DNA of 64,000 bases. Source: Eubacterium sp. ER2 (GTDB lineage: Bacteria; Bacillota; Clostridia; Lachnospirales; Lachnospiraceae). Shown here piece by piece: positions 42,794 through 52,139 of the stretch. Positions within the stretch are counted from its first letter, which is position 1; each line of letters begins with the position of its first letter. Where the stretch lies: the NCBI RefSeq assembly GCF_000765215.1, contig NZ_JPJE01000027.1, forward strand, positions 124,001 to 188,000, given 5' to 3'. The notes beneath the pieces were generated by a model. It was not told where the DNA came from. It was given only the letters and a program-made list of their open reading frames with translations, and ran no database searches. A program made the translations under genes and the position numbers.

Positions 42794-42910
42794 TCCTTTA
42801 TTATAAAGAGAAAATGTGTTCAAAATGTGTTTTCTTTCAAAAAGAAACGAAAAAAATATAAAAAACATCTAAAGTAAAGATAAATGAAATCTAAAAGAGA
42901 GCATATTTCC

Positions 42911-42941
42911 TTGACTGTATGACCGCTATACACTTTATGAT
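42911..42941 (+). promoter_or_regulatory. MerR-type promoter with 19-bp spacer
   Basis: TTGACT at 42911-42916 and TATGAT at 42936-42941 are separated by 19 bp, the long spacing typical of MerR-controlled promoters. The spacer holds a dyad, GTATGACCGCTATAC (42917-42931). The next gene encodes a MerR domain, so autoregulation by DNA untwisting is likely. Confidence 0.75.
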
Positions 42942-42977
42942 ATGATTGATTTATATAGAGACAGGGAGGTGGGGAGC

Positions 42978-44894
42978 GTGAACACCCAGCAGGTGGAAAA
43001 AGAGACAGGGGTCACTCGCCAGAATATCCGCTATTATGAGAAGGCGGGACTGCTTCATCCGGAGCGTGATAAGGGAAATGCGTACCGCATTTATTCAGAA
43101 GAAGATGTGGAAGCTCTGAAGATCATTAAAATGCTCCGCATGCTGGATATGCCGCTGGAAGATATACGCAGAGTACTGGAGCGGGAGGAGACCATTACCG
43201 AGGCGGTAGCAAGACAGCGAGAGCTCCTTCTGGCACGCCAGAGACAGCTGAAAGCGGCAGTGGACATGTGCGACAGAATACGGAAGGAAGGAGACGAGAA
43301 ATTCAATGTAGATGCCTGCCTGAACCAGATGGAGGAGATGGAGAGACAGGGAAGCGTTTTCGCCAGGATCGTGGAGGACTACAGGAAGGTAGCCCGGATG
43401 GAAGAAAAGAGAGAAATCTGTTTCCATGTCGAAAGAAAAGCAGAACATCCAAAAGACATTATAAAAGAGGTGGAAAAATACGGGGAAGCGAACGGGCTGG
43501 ATATACAGAGAATAAAAGGGGAAAAGGGAGCGGTATTTCTTCTGGATGGAGAAAAATACGAAGCGAAAACAGTTCGGCTGAGAAAATCGGATATACGAGA
43601 CGGAAAGAAATACCTGGTTTTGTGCAGAAGATGTTGCTCGCCGGAGGCTGAGAGAGCGGAGGTGCACATGGAGCCGGGAAGGATGAAATTTTTCCAGGCA
43701 GTCCATATGATCGTCCGCAATATCGGCAGGCAGAAACAAAAAAGTGTCCTGAATATTCTTGTGTGCATAGTTTCCATTTCTCTTGCGGCTTTTTACCAGG
43801 CAAACATTGACAGCTGCAGGCAGCAGCGAGATGAGCTGGATCAGATTTATACAATCCGCGGAGAGGTCTGGAACTACAATGGAGGAGTAAATTCCGGCCT
43901 GAAAATCGGAGAACAGTATGCTTCTGCTTTGAGAGAGAGCCCTTATATTTCAGAACTTCAGGAAAGCGTGGATCTTTGCGGGACGGCGGGTGAAGCGGAA
44001 ACCTATGTACAGGCAAAGGGGATAAACTGTCTTGCGGCCGCACAGCTTAGGGACAGGGATCTTGCGTGGGAGCCGGGCATGAATGAAGAGACTTTCCTGA
44101 AAGGCGAGCGGCAGGATTGCTGCATTGCGGACGACAGATTTCTTTCTGAAAATGAACTGAAGATAGGAGATACACTGTGTGCGCAGATGTTTTACTACAC
44201 AGAGACAGAGGATGCTCTTGGGCTGACGGCAGAGCCCCTCGGCGCTGTGAGGATGGAAATTGTCGGGAGCGGGGACATGGCCGCCGAAGGGGCACTGCTG
44301 TGCCCGTTGCGGGCAGTGCGGAGCTGGTTTGAGGAAAATGGGGCTGTCTACATGCCTTCCAGGATGAGCTTTGCCCTGGAGAGCGGGAAACATCTTGATG
44401 CCTTTAAGCGGGAAATGGATCAAGCGGGATTTATGGAAGTGACTGACGGAAGCGGGGCGGCAGGATACTATAAGGGAAATGCCCTTGTTATTGATGACAG
44501 CGCCTATTTGGAGGCTTTGGAAAATGTAGAAAAAAACATGCGGTTTTTGCAGGCGTTTCACCCGCTTGCCCTTCTGCTTATGATGGCAGTGGGCTATATT
44601 ATCTCCTATCTGCTTATGCAGAACAGGAGAATGGAAATGGCGATCATGCAGGCCCTCGGGACAGGGAAGCGTAGGATAGCGTTTCAGATCTTTGCCGAGC
44701 ATGTGACTGTTGCTGCGATGGGATGCCTGTTTGGAGCGTCATTTGCGCTTGCGGCGGGGATTGGCAATGGAATATCTGTGCTGAAAGCGGCGGGATTGTT
44801 TCTGCTGTGCTACAGTATGGGCACGTGGATTTCACTGATGATAACAGGAAAATTCAGTGTGATCGCAGCGCTTATGGGAAAGGAGAGGGGATGA
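42978..44894 (+). CDS. MerR transcription regulator fused to FtsX-like ABC permease
   Basis: GTG 42978 has SD GGGAGGT, 7 nt away; the ATG at 42942 abuts the -10 and cannot be the start from this promoter. Of 638 residues, 1-70 form a MerR winged helix (VEKETGVTRQNIRYYEKAGL, DVEALKIIKMLRMLDMPLED), followed by a coiled coil and a cytoplasmic domain to about 240. A membrane helix at 256-274 leads to an outer domain of about 250 residues, and three C-terminal helices (from FHPLALLLMMAVGYIISYLL) match FtsX/MacB permeases, including QALGTGKRRIAFQIFAEH. The ATPase and a second permease follow directly. It should be a membrane-bound regulator that is also a transporter half. Confidence 0.85.
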   Translation: MNTQQVEKETGVTRQNIRYYEKAGLLHPERDKGNAYRIYSEEDVEALKIIKMLRMLDMPLEDIRRVLEREETITEAVARQRELLLARQRQLKAAVDMCDRIRKEGDEKFNVDACLNQMEEMERQGSVFARIVEDYRKVARMEEKREICFHVERKAEHPKDIIKEVEKYGEANGLDIQRIKGEKGAVFLLDGEKYEAKTVRLRKSDIRDGKKYLVLCRRCCSPEAERAEVHMEPGRMKFFQAVHMIVRNIGRQKQKSVLNILVCIVSISLAAFYQANIDSCRQQRDELDQIYTIRGEVWNYNGGVNSGLKIGEQYASALRESPYISELQESVDLCGTAGEAETYVQAKGINCLAAAQLRDRDLAWEPGMNEETFLKGERQDCCIADDRFLSENELKIGDTLCAQMFYYTETEDALGLTAEPLGAVRMEIVGSGDMAAEGALLCPLRAVRSWFEENGAVYMPSRMSFALESGKHLDAFKREMDQAGFMEVTDGSGAAGYYKGNALVIDDSAYLEALENVEKNMRFLQAFHPLALLLMMAVGYIISYLLMQNRRMEMAIMQALGTGKRRIAFQIFAEHVTVAAMGCLFGASFALAAGIGNGISVLKAAGLFLLCYSMGTWISLMITGKFSVIAALMGKERG

Positions 44895-44895
44895 G

Positions 44896-45576
44896 ATGGC
44901 AATGATAAAAGTAGAGGATGTAAGCTATTCCTATATCAGCAAATACCAGAAGATTGAAGCCCTGAAACACGTGTCCTGCTCCTTTGAGGCAGGAAAAATG
45001 TATGCAGTCATAGGAGAGTCCGGAAGCGGAAAGAGCACACTTTTGTCTTTGCTTGCAGGGCTGGATCTCCCGGCGGAGGGGAAGATATACATAGAAGGAA
45101 AAGATATGGCTTCGATGGACAGGGATGCCTACAGGAGAAATAAGGCGTCTGTAGTCTACCAGTCGTTCCATCTGTTCCCCCTCCTCACAGCCTGGGAGAA
45201 TGTCATGTATCCCATGGAGCTGAAGGGGATTTCCGAAAAAGAGGCAAAGACCCGGGCGAAAGGATATTTGTCTCAGGTGGGGCTCCAGGAGAAAATACTG
45301 CATCAGTACCCGAAGATGATGAGCGGCGGGGAGCAGCAGAGAGTTGCCATTGCCAGAGCGCTGGCTGCCGAGGGCAGAATTCTTCTGGCGGATGAGCCTA
45401 CGGGAAATCTGGATACGGAAAATGAGGAGATCATCGCAGATATCCTCCTGAAGTGCGCGCGTGAAAAAGGATATCTCGTCATTGTCGTGACCCACAATCT
45501 GATCCTGGCGGAAAAAGCAGACAAGATCTATTCAATGAAGGATGGAAGGATGATGACATATGATCGTGAAAAATAG
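44896..45576 (+). CDS. MacB/LolD-type ABC transporter ATP-binding protein
   Basis: The 226-residue ATPase has Walker A GESGSGKSTLLSLLAGLD, Q loop VYQSFHLFPLLTAWENV, signature MSGGEQQRVAIARALA, Walker B ILLADEPTGNLDTEN and the H-loop VVTHN. It belongs to the class that pairs with FtsX-like permeases in mechanotransmission or peptide and drug export. It starts 1 nt after the MerR-FtsX stop and its end overlaps the next permease by 17 nt, so the three are translated together. Confidence 0.94.
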   Translation: MAMIKVEDVSYSYISKYQKIEALKHVSCSFEAGKMYAVIGESGSGKSTLLSLLAGLDLPAEGKIYIEGKDMASMDRDAYRRNKASVVYQSFHLFPLLTAWENVMYPMELKGISEKEAKTRAKGYLSQVGLQEKILHQYPKMMSGGEQQRVAIARALAAEGRILLADEPTGNLDTENEEIIADILLKCAREKGYLVIVVTHNLILAEKADKIYSMKDGRMMTYDREK

Positions 45577-47437
45577 TATTCGGCAGATGCTCAGGACTCC
45601 TGCGCGGACAGCTCTGTTTTTCTTCCTGATACTCGTGTCAATGGCTCTGCTTTCAGTTGGATTGGATTTATGGTATATAAACCGGGACTGTATCAGAGAA
45701 CTGGAACAGGGATATATGACCATAGCCACTGTGGAGCAAAAAAGGGAAAATGTCAGCTATATGCCTTTGTGGGATGCCGGCGCCAAGGATTACAGCTATG
45801 TCTTTTCCTCTTCCGATGGCAGGTGGATTGATCCGGAAGAGCTTGACTTTGAGGGGGCTGATTATATCCAAAAGCCAAAGAAACGGGTTTTCTTCGGCGC
45901 CTATATGCCGGAGTATGTTCTTTACAACACGGAGGACGGGTATGATTTTGACTACATGATGGAGTCAGGCAATCGCTCTATCATTGCAGAGGTGGAACCG
46001 CTGTGGACCGGTAAGGCGGCTCCTGTCAAGGTGCGGGTCAAGCGTCTGCTGATGGGGAATGAAAACCTGTTCCTGGGAGATCTGTGGATCTGTGATCACT
46101 ATAATCCTGACCCGCCCGTCCTGGAGAAGGGAAAGACATATATTGTGAGTCTTGTATCTGGTATGACCCGGCATGACACAGGAAATGATGAGGATTTTTC
46201 ATCGGAATATACCTTTTCTGAGCTTCGCTCGACCCAGTGCACTGCACAGGGAGAGCAGGTGACGGGCAGCTTTGAGGGGCTGAAGATCGATGAGGTTACG
46301 GACGGCTTTTATGAGACGGAGAAAGGCAGACAGTGGCTGGCAGTGCTGGATGAGCAGTATCTTTTGGTCAATACAGTCCCGGTACAGCCGGTAGATGATC
46401 TGAGGCTTCTCAGAGGATTTTATGAGGGAAATGCCTATGTGGAAGAGGGGAGAGAGTTTACAGAGGGGGAGTATAAAGAAGGGGCATCGGTATGTCTCGT
46501 GCCTGACCTGTTTGCGAAAATGAACGGGCTGCAGGTGGGAGATAAGATCACTCTCCCTTTGATCTATGCGAATTATGTTTCTCCGGCGAATGTGTATCCG
46601 CCATCCGGCAGCGGGATTGCGGGGGGCTTTTCGTTGATTGATGCCGATGGACAGCTCTATCAGCCATTTGCCGAAGAGACGTGTGAGATCGTGGGGATCT
46701 ATGCGCAGGATACAAGACGGGATTTTGCAGACGATGCGATTGCCTTCAATGAGATCATCATCCCCGGGATGCTGGTGGAGGGCGGCTGGTCGGAAAATAT
46801 CGTGGAAGCCAGTCCTATGCGCGCGGACAATACATCCTTCCAGATACCAAACGGCACGATAGCGAAATATATGAAGGGATTTCAGCAGCTTGGATATGAT
46901 GACCTAAAGATACGTTTCTATGACAATGGGTATTCGGACATGCAGGAGGGAATAGAAAACAGAAAGATCAGCTCGTATACATTTCTGGCAGGAGGAGTCC
47001 TGATGACTGTGCTGGTGCTTCTGCTTTTTGGCTACCTGTTTATCGGGAGACAGGAACAGAGAACGGCCATCGAGAGGTGCCTGGGAATGACAAGGAGGGG
47101 ATGCGCGCTCTCTCTGATGTCGGGGATGATGCTTCTGGTGGTGGCTGGGATTATTGCTGGAGGCGTGGCCGGTGCAGCGGGTGTCGCATTGATCTCGAAA
47201 GAGGCCGGACAGGAGACGGATTATAATACTATGTACAGTCAGAGCAGCCTTTCTGCCGGACTGGAGGAGGCGCAGGGGGAAACAGATCAGGAAGAGACAG
47301 ATGTGAACCTGCCCCTTTGCGGAGTGATACCGGCTGCTGTGACTGTTGCGGTAGTATCTGTGGCAGTCATCGGAGGATTTGCGTACAGGAATTTAAGAAG
47401 AGAACCTCTTGTGCTGCTGGAACAATATGAAGAGTAG
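45560..47437 (+). CDS. FtsX-like ABC permease, second transporter half
   Basis: The 625-residue protein has one N-terminal membrane helix (TPARTALFFFLILVSMALLS), an outer domain of about 430 residues, and three C-terminal helices (GGVLMTVLVLLLFGYLFIG; MMLLVVAGIIAGGVAGAAGV; IPAAVTVAVVSVAVIGGFAY). This is the MacB/FtsX four-helix layout. It would form the heterodimeric permease with the MerR-FtsX protein. The substrate is unknown. A terminator follows. Confidence 0.88.
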   Translation: MIVKNSIRQMLRTPARTALFFFLILVSMALLSVGLDLWYINRDCIRELEQGYMTIATVEQKRENVSYMPLWDAGAKDYSYVFSSSDGRWIDPEELDFEGADYIQKPKKRVFFGAYMPEYVLYNTEDGYDFDYMMESGNRSIIAEVEPLWTGKAAPVKVRVKRLLMGNENLFLGDLWICDHYNPDPPVLEKGKTYIVSLVSGMTRHDTGNDEDFSSEYTFSELRSTQCTAQGEQVTGSFEGLKIDEVTDGFYETEKGRQWLAVLDEQYLLVNTVPVQPVDDLRLLRGFYEGNAYVEEGREFTEGEYKEGASVCLVPDLFAKMNGLQVGDKITLPLIYANYVSPANVYPPSGSGIAGGFSLIDADGQLYQPFAEETCEIVGIYAQDTRRDFADDAIAFNEIIIPGMLVEGGWSENIVEASPMRADNTSFQIPNGTIAKYMKGFQQLGYDDLKIRFYDNGYSDMQEGIENRKISSYTFLAGGVLMTVLVLLLFGYLFIGRQEQRTAIERCLGMTRRGCALSLMSGMMLLVVAGIIAGGVAGAAGVALISKEAGQETDYNTMYSQSSLSAGLEEAQGETDQEETDVNLPLCGVIPAAVTVAVVSVAVIGGFAYRNLRREPLVLLEQYEE

Positions 47438-47446
47438 AGAAAACCG

Positions 47447-47491
47447 CAGGTCCTCTGCCTTGCCGGATGGTGTGGCGGAGGATCTGTTTTT
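47447..47491 (+). terminator. Terminator of the MerR-FtsX operon
   Basis: CAGGTCCTCTGCC (47447-47459) pairs with GGCGGAGGATCTG (47474-47486) with G-U pairs, then TTTTT. Confidence 0.85.
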
Positions 47492-47652
47492 GTGCAAAAT
47501 GACAGTTTTTCCTGTGAAAAGAAGAGAAAAAAGATCTTTCGTTTGTGTAAAATTTGTCTGATCTGAGCTGAAATGACCGACTATATATTCTTTCTGCTGA
47601 ATTTGAAAATCCCACTTATTTGCACCGGCGCCCGGGTGATAAGATAGTACAG

Positions 47653-47700
47653 CAAAAATGCGCAGGCATTTTTGACAGCACACTGAACCATTATTATAGA
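47653..47700 (+). promoter_or_regulatory. Promoter with operator-like palindrome, DUF2798 gene
   Basis: TTGACA (47672-47677), 17-bp spacer, TATAGA (47695-47700). A perfect 9-bp inverted repeat, CAAAAATGC-GCAG-GCATTTTTG (47653-47674), overlaps the -35 and could bind a repressor. Confidence 0.7.
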
Positions 47701-47718
47701 AGCAACAGGAGGAAAAAT

Positions 47719-48225
47719 ATGCCAAAGAATAAGAGAGAGAGTCTGATTTATACAGTTTTGATGTGTTTTACAATGGTGCTGTGGATGAGCATCTATAATG
47801 TAGCAATCCATCAGGGAGAGCTTTCCCTGTCTGTCCTTAAGGACGCCTGGATGGGCCTTCCCATCGCCTACGTGTTCGCTATGGCCTGCGACTGGTTCCT
47901 TGTGTCGGGGCTGGCCAAGGGGTTTGCCTTCCGCTATCTGGTGAAGCCCGGAGTTCCCAGCCCTCTGAAGACAGTCATCGCTGTGTCCAGCTGCATGGTA
48001 GTGCCCATGGTTATCATCATGTCCTTCTACGGGGCGGCGGAGACCTGCGTGAGGACAGAACAGTGGAGCCCGGTGCTCTTCATCTGGCTGACAAACATTC
48101 CGAAGAACTTTGTCATGGCGCTGCCCTTCCAGCTTTTGATCGCTGGGCCGCTGGTGCGTTTCCTGTTCAGAAAAGCCTTCCCGGAGGGCTGTATTCTGAT
48201 GGAGGCGGCACAGCCGGAGATGTAG
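47719..48225 (+). CDS. DUF2798 family membrane protein
   Basis: ATG 47719 has SD AGGAGGA and is preferred over an upstream ATG at 47620. The 168-residue protein has four predicted membrane helices; NVAIHQGELSLSVLKDAW and FIWLTNIPKNFVMALPFQLL resemble DUF2798, small membrane proteins often linked to TetR or MarR regulators. Function unknown. Its promoter and operator are its own, and the ATP synthase operon starts about 400 bp downstream. Confidence 0.7.
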   Translation: MPKNKRESLIYTVLMCFTMVLWMSIYNVAIHQGELSLSVLKDAWMGLPIAYVFAMACDWFLVSGLAKGFAFRYLVKPGVPSPLKTVIAVSSCMVVPMVIIMSFYGAAETCVRTEQWSPVLFIWLTNIPKNFVMALPFQLLIAGPLVRFLFRKAFPEGCILMEAAQPEM

Positions 48226-48531
48226 CAGAGCGCTGCGACGGGACGGCAGTTTGTAAAAAACAGGGAAATCCCCCCGGAATTTGTGGGTGAACATAGCGGT
48301 ATTGCATATCGTTGAAAAAATATGACAGGGAAAAATGCATCGAAATGCCGAAAATGAAAATTTAAAAAAGTGATAAATTGGTAAAAAATAATCTTGAAAA
48401 AAATGCATTTGCGGATAAGGCGATTTTCCTTGCAAAAAACACATATTTTTGTGCGGAAAGAAAGAAAAAAAGCAGAAAAAATCCATAAAAAAACAATGAA
48501 AATCCGGGGCGAAAGCTAAAAGCAAAATTTG
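48226..48531. other. A-rich leader region before the atp operon
   Basis: No ORF or stable structure is convincing. The sequence is very A-rich with two AAAAATGCAT motifs (near 48332 and 48400), possibly an UP-element-like or binding region. Confidence 0.5.
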
Positions 48532-48560
48532 TTGACAAATGAATTTGTTAGCAGTAATAT
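48532..48560 (+). promoter_or_regulatory. Promoter of the ATP synthase operon
   Basis: TTGACA at 48532-48537, 17-bp spacer, TAATAT at 48555-48560, about 60 bp before atpB. Confidence 0.85.
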
Positions 48561-48619
48561 TCACAAGAAAAAAATAAGAGAAGGAAGGGGATAATACGGG
48601 AGAATTAACTGAAAAACTG

Positions 48620-49282
48620 ATGGAAGAACTGAATTGTACGCCGGTTTTTGAGATCCCCGTTTTCGGCGGTATTGCCGTGAATGAGTCCATTGTTGTGACG
48701 TGGATCATCATGGCGGTCCTGACGGTCCTGTCTGTCATCTTTGTTAGAAACTTAAAAGTGGAAAATCCCGGGAAAGTCCAGCTTGCGCTGGAGTCAGCAG
48801 TCGGATGGGCGCAGGATTTCTTTGAAGGCATCATTGGAAAAGAAAACAGGCGCTATATCCCTTATCTGATTACCGTGGCCCTCTACCTTGCGGTTTCCAA
48901 TGTGATCGGACTGGTAGGCTTTAAACCGCCCACAAAGGATCTGAATGTGACGGCGGCGCTGGCCATTATGAGTATGCTCCTCATTGAGTATTCGGGCATA
49001 CACAGAAACGGCCTGAAACACTGGGTTGGACATTTTGCCAAGCCCGTTCCCTTTGTTGCGCCGATCATGGTGATGGAGGTCTTTATCCGCCCCCTGTCGC
49101 TGTGTATGCGGCTTTTCGGCAACATGCTGGGAGGATTTGTGGTAATGGAGCTGGTCAAAGCGGTGGTTCCATTATTAGTACCTATTCCGTTGAGTTTCTA
49201 TTTTGATATATTCGACGGACTTCTGCAGGCGTATGTGTTTGTATTTTTGACTGCCCTGTTTATGAATGAAGAGATGGAATAG
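48620..49282 (+). CDS. atpB: F-type ATP synthase subunit a
   Basis: The 220-residue membrane protein has the subunit-a core with the essential arginine in IRPLSLCMRLFGNMLGGF and a C-terminal helix (FDGLLQAYVFVFLTALFMNE). Subunit a provides the half-channels for ion flow past the c ring. The ATG at 48620 lacks a close SD, and an in-frame extension without a standard start codon lies upstream, so the start is uncertain. First gene of atpBEFHAGDC; no atpI precedes it. Confidence 0.95.
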   Translation: MEELNCTPVFEIPVFGGIAVNESIVVTWIIMAVLTVLSVIFVRNLKVENPGKVQLALESAVGWAQDFFEGIIGKENRRYIPYLITVALYLAVSNVIGLVGFKPPTKDLNVTAALAIMSMLLIEYSGIHRNGLKHWVGHFAKPVPFVAPIMVMEVFIRPLSLCMRLFGNMLGGFVVMELVKAVVPLLVPIPLSFYFDIFDGLLQAYVFVFLTALFMNEEME

Positions 49283-49319
49283 TAAGCAAAGAGATTAAAA
49301 GAAAAGGAGATTGAAGATT

Positions 49320-49547
49320 ATGTCAGGAACAATTATTGCAATCGGAGCAGCTATCGCTGTACTTACAGGTATTGGAGCAGGTGTAGGTATCGGTATCGCA
49401 ACAGGAAAGGCAGCAGAGGCCATTGCGAGACAGCCTGAGGCTGAGGGCAAGATCAGCAAGACACTGATCCTTGGATGTGCCCTTGCGGAGGCAACAGCTA
49501 TCTACGGCTTCATCATCGGCCTTCTTGTGATCTTCTTCCTTCAGTAG
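49320..49547 (+). CDS. atpE: F-type ATP synthase subunit c
   Basis: The 75-residue hairpin protein has two glycine- or alanine-rich helices joined by the polar loop [10 protein letters not shown]. The ion-carrying glutamate lies in [12 protein letters not shown]. The Na+ signature of the Ilyobacter type (Gln in helix 1 and Glu-Ser in helix 2) is missing: helix 1 has [10 protein letters not shown] and the glutamate is followed by Ala-Thr. Proton coupling is therefore more likely. SD AAAGGAG lies 11 nt before ATG; an upstream TTG is too close to it. Confidence 0.95.
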   Translation: MSGTIIAIGAAIAVLTGIGAGVGIGIATGKAAEAIARQPEAEGKISKTLILGCALAEATAIYGFIIGLLVIFFLQ

Positions 49548-49598
49548 AAATATTGTCAGAACATGAAGTTGGATTACAGGAAAGGCAGGTACTAGAAA

Positions 49599-50102
49599 GT
49601 GCTGAGTTTAGACTTTAATTTTGTCCTGGAAATGATAAACCTGGTCATTCTCTATCTGCTGCTGCGCAAATTTCTGATCGGTCCGATCATGAATATCATG
49701 GAGAAGCGCAGGGCGATGATCGCTGACGGTATCCAGAATGCCAACGACCAGCAGGCCAAGGCAATGGAGCTTAAAAGTCAGTATGAGGATGCCTTGAGCG
49801 GAGCAAAGGATGAGTCCCGGCGTATGATCGAGCAGGCCAAAGCAGACGCTAAGAAGGAGTATGACCGCATACTGAAGGATGCGGACAACGAGGCCGGAAA
49901 GATCATGAAGACAGCCAGGGAGACCATTGATCTTGAGAGAGAACAGACACTGAGACAGATGAAGACAGAGGTCGCGGGGCTTGCCATGGACGCTGCAAAG
50001 AAGATCATGATGGACAGCTGCAGCGAGAAGGACAGCCAGGCTGTCTACGACCAATTTCTGAAAGAAGCAGGTGATCCCCATGAAGACAGCGAAGACAAAT
50101 AA
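49599..50102 (+). CDS. atpF: F-type ATP synthase subunit b
   Basis: The 167-residue protein starts with GTG and has one N-terminal membrane helix (FVLEMINLVILYLLLRKFLI) followed by a long charged coiled coil, the peripheral stalk. Its end overlaps atpH by 23 nt. Confidence 0.93.
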   Translation: MLSLDFNFVLEMINLVILYLLLRKFLIGPIMNIMEKRRAMIADGIQNANDQQAKAMELKSQYEDALSGAKDESRRMIEQAKADAKKEYDRILKDADNEAGKIMKTARETIDLEREQTLRQMKTEVAGLAMDAAKKIMMDSCSEKDSQAVYDQFLKEAGDPHEDSEDK

Positions 50103-50616
50103 AACTGCGTACTGCTCTATGGCGGCGATCCGCTATGCCAGGGTGCTGTTTGACATGGAGCTCCCGGAGGAAGTGATCGGGGGGACGGAAGAGATATTTT
50201 CAGAGGCCCCCGCTCTTGTCTCGGTTTTGGAAAGTCCTATCGTGACAAAAGACCAGAAGCATAAGGTCATTGACCGGATCTTTGACGAGAGAATACGGAA
50301 TTTCCTGAAGGTGGCCACAGACTACGGGAAGGCCGGCATCATGCAGGAGATTTTCAGGGCATATCATCAGTATAAAAATGAGATGGCCGGCATCGTAACC
50401 GCTCACCTGGCCTATGTGGTTCCGCCCACCGAGGAACAGAAAAAGGGTATGGAGCAGTTTGTGCGCAGAGAATTTCACGCGAAAGGCGTGGTCTGGGAGA
50501 TGGAAGAGAGGCCGTCGCTGATCGGCGGATTTCTTCTCCTTGTGAATGGCCGGGAGTATGATTACAGCATGCAGGGACGGCTGAAACGATTAGAACAAAA
50601 ATTGACCTGGAGGTGA
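50080..50616 (+). CDS. atpH: F-type ATP synthase subunit delta
   Basis: The 178-residue protein has the OSCP/delta layout: a helical N-terminal domain ([20 protein letters not shown]) and the C-terminal signature [20 protein letters not shown]. It links the stalk to F1. ATG 50080 is chosen; GTG 50071 is an alternative. The stop overlaps the SD of atpA. Confidence 0.93.
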   Translation: MKTAKTNKTAYCSMAAIRYARVLFDMELPEEVIGGTEEIFSEAPALVSVLESPIVTKDQKHKVIDRIFDERIRNFLKVATDYGKAGIMQEIFRAYHQYKNEMAGIVTAHLAYVVPPTEEQKKGMEQFVRREFHAKGVVWEMEERPSLIGGFLLLVNGREYDYSMQGRLKRLEQKLTWR

Positions 50617-50621
50617 AAAAC

Positions 50622-52127
50622 TTGAGTTCGATCAACTCAGATGAGATTATCTCTATCATTAAGGAAGAGATAGAAAATTATGATGTGATCAGCAGAGACC
50701 AGGAAGTTGGCTATGTTGTCTCTGTTGGAGATGGAATTGCCTCCGTTTACGGAATAGACCATGCCATGTACGGTGAGATCGTCACCCTGGAGACAGGGCT
50801 GAAGGGCATGGTGCAGGATATCAAGACAAATGAAGTGAGCTGTATCCTGTTTGGAGACGACTCCGATATCAGAGAGGGGACAAAGGTAGCCCGTACCGGA
50901 AAGAAAGCCGGTATCCCCGTGGGAGAGGGTTACATTGGAAGGGTTGTGGACGCCCTCGGTTCCCCTATAGACGGAAAAGGCGAGATCAAGGCGGACGGAT
51001 ACCGTCCGGTGGAGGAGGAGGCGCCCGGAATTGTGGAGAGAAAATCAGTCAGCGTGCCGCTGGAGACAGGCATCCTCTCCATTGATTCCATGTTCCCTAT
51101 CGGCCGTGGACAGCGTGAGCTGATCATCGGCGACAGGCAGACGGGCAAGACCTCCATTGCTACAGACACCATCATCAACCAGAAGGGGAAGGATGTGATC
51201 TGTATCTATGTGGCTATTGGACAGAAGGCATCCACAGTGGCCCAGCTTGTAAACACGCTGCGGTCCCACGACGCCATGGACTACACTACGGTGTTCTGTT
51301 CAACGGCCAGCGAGTGCGCGCCGCTGCAGTACATTGTGCCCTATGCGGCAACCGCGCTGGCGGAATATTTTATGTATCAGGGAAAGGACGTGCTGATCGT
51401 GTACGACGATCTGTCCAAGCATGCGGTGGCCTACCGTGCCATTTCCCTGCTGCTGGGACGCTCTCCGGGACGTGAGGCGTACCCCGGAGATGTCTTCTAT
51501 CTCCACTCCAGACTGCTGGAGAGAAGCAGCCGCCTGAGCGAGAAGGCGGGGGGCGGTTCCATCACGGCGCTGCCTATCATTGAGACCCAGGCGGGTGATG
51601 TTTCCGCCTACATTCCGACAAACGTGATCTCCATCACGGACGGACAGATCTTCCTGGAGAGCGACCTTTTCAACGCCGGTATGCGTCCGGCTGTCAACGT
51701 GGGACTTTCTGTGTCCCGTGTGGGAGGCGCTGCCCAGACTAAGGCTATGAAGAAGGCGTCCGGAAGCGTGCGTATCGACCTAGCTCAGGCCAGGGAGCTG
51801 GAGTCCTTTACCCAGTTCAGCTCGGATCTGGACGATGTCACAAAGACCCAGCTGAAATACGGAAGCTGCCTGACAGAGCTTCTGAAGCAGCCTCTTGGAA
51901 ATCCGCTGAGCCTTCACGAGCAGGTTATCACACTGTGCGTAGCCACCCACAAGCTCATGCTGGATGTAGATACAGACAAGGTAAAACAGTTCCAGACAGA
52001 TATGCTTGCATTTTTTGAGAACAGTCATCCTGAGATCTGTCAGACCATTGAGGAGAAGAAGATCCTGGATGATGAGCTGACAGAGCAGATTTTAAATGCC
52101 GCAAAGGAATTTAAAGAGAAAAGGTAA
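50622..52127 (+). CDS. atpA: F-type ATP synthase subunit alpha
   Basis: TTG 50622 is preferred because SD GGAGGTG lies 6 nt upstream; GTG 50613 lies inside that SD. The roughly 501-residue protein has the P-loop [15 protein letters not shown] and [19 protein letters not shown]. Alpha subunits bind nucleotide non-catalytically in the F1 hexamer. Length is normal. Confidence 0.96.
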   Translation: MSSINSDEIISIIKEEIENYDVISRDQEVGYVVSVGDGIASVYGIDHAMYGEIVTLETGLKGMVQDIKTNEVSCILFGDDSDIREGTKVARTGKKAGIPVGEGYIGRVVDALGSPIDGKGEIKADGYRPVEEEAPGIVERKSVSVPLETGILSIDSMFPIGRGQRELIIGDRQTGKTSIATDTIINQKGKDVICIYVAIGQKASTVAQLVNTLRSHDAMDYTTVFCSTASECAPLQYIVPYAATALAEYFMYQGKDVLIVYDDLSKHAVAYRAISLLLGRSPGREAYPGDVFYLHSRLLERSSRLSEKAGGGSITALPIIETQAGDVSAYIPTNVISITDGQIFLESDLFNAGMRPAVNVGLSVSRVGGAAQTKAMKKASGSVRIDLAQARELESFTQFSSDLDDVTKTQLKYGSCLTELLKQPLGNPLSLHEQVITLCVATHKLMLDVDTDKVKQFQTDMLAFFENSHPEICQTIEEKKILDDELTEQILNAAKEFKEKR

Positions 52128-52139
52128 GCAGGTGTTATT

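Noticed and set aside
42384-42877. Two related plus-strand ORFs starting MRVKC
   Set aside because: Kept only as an alternative: the SD touches the ATG, and differences between copies preserve RNA pairing better than amino acids.
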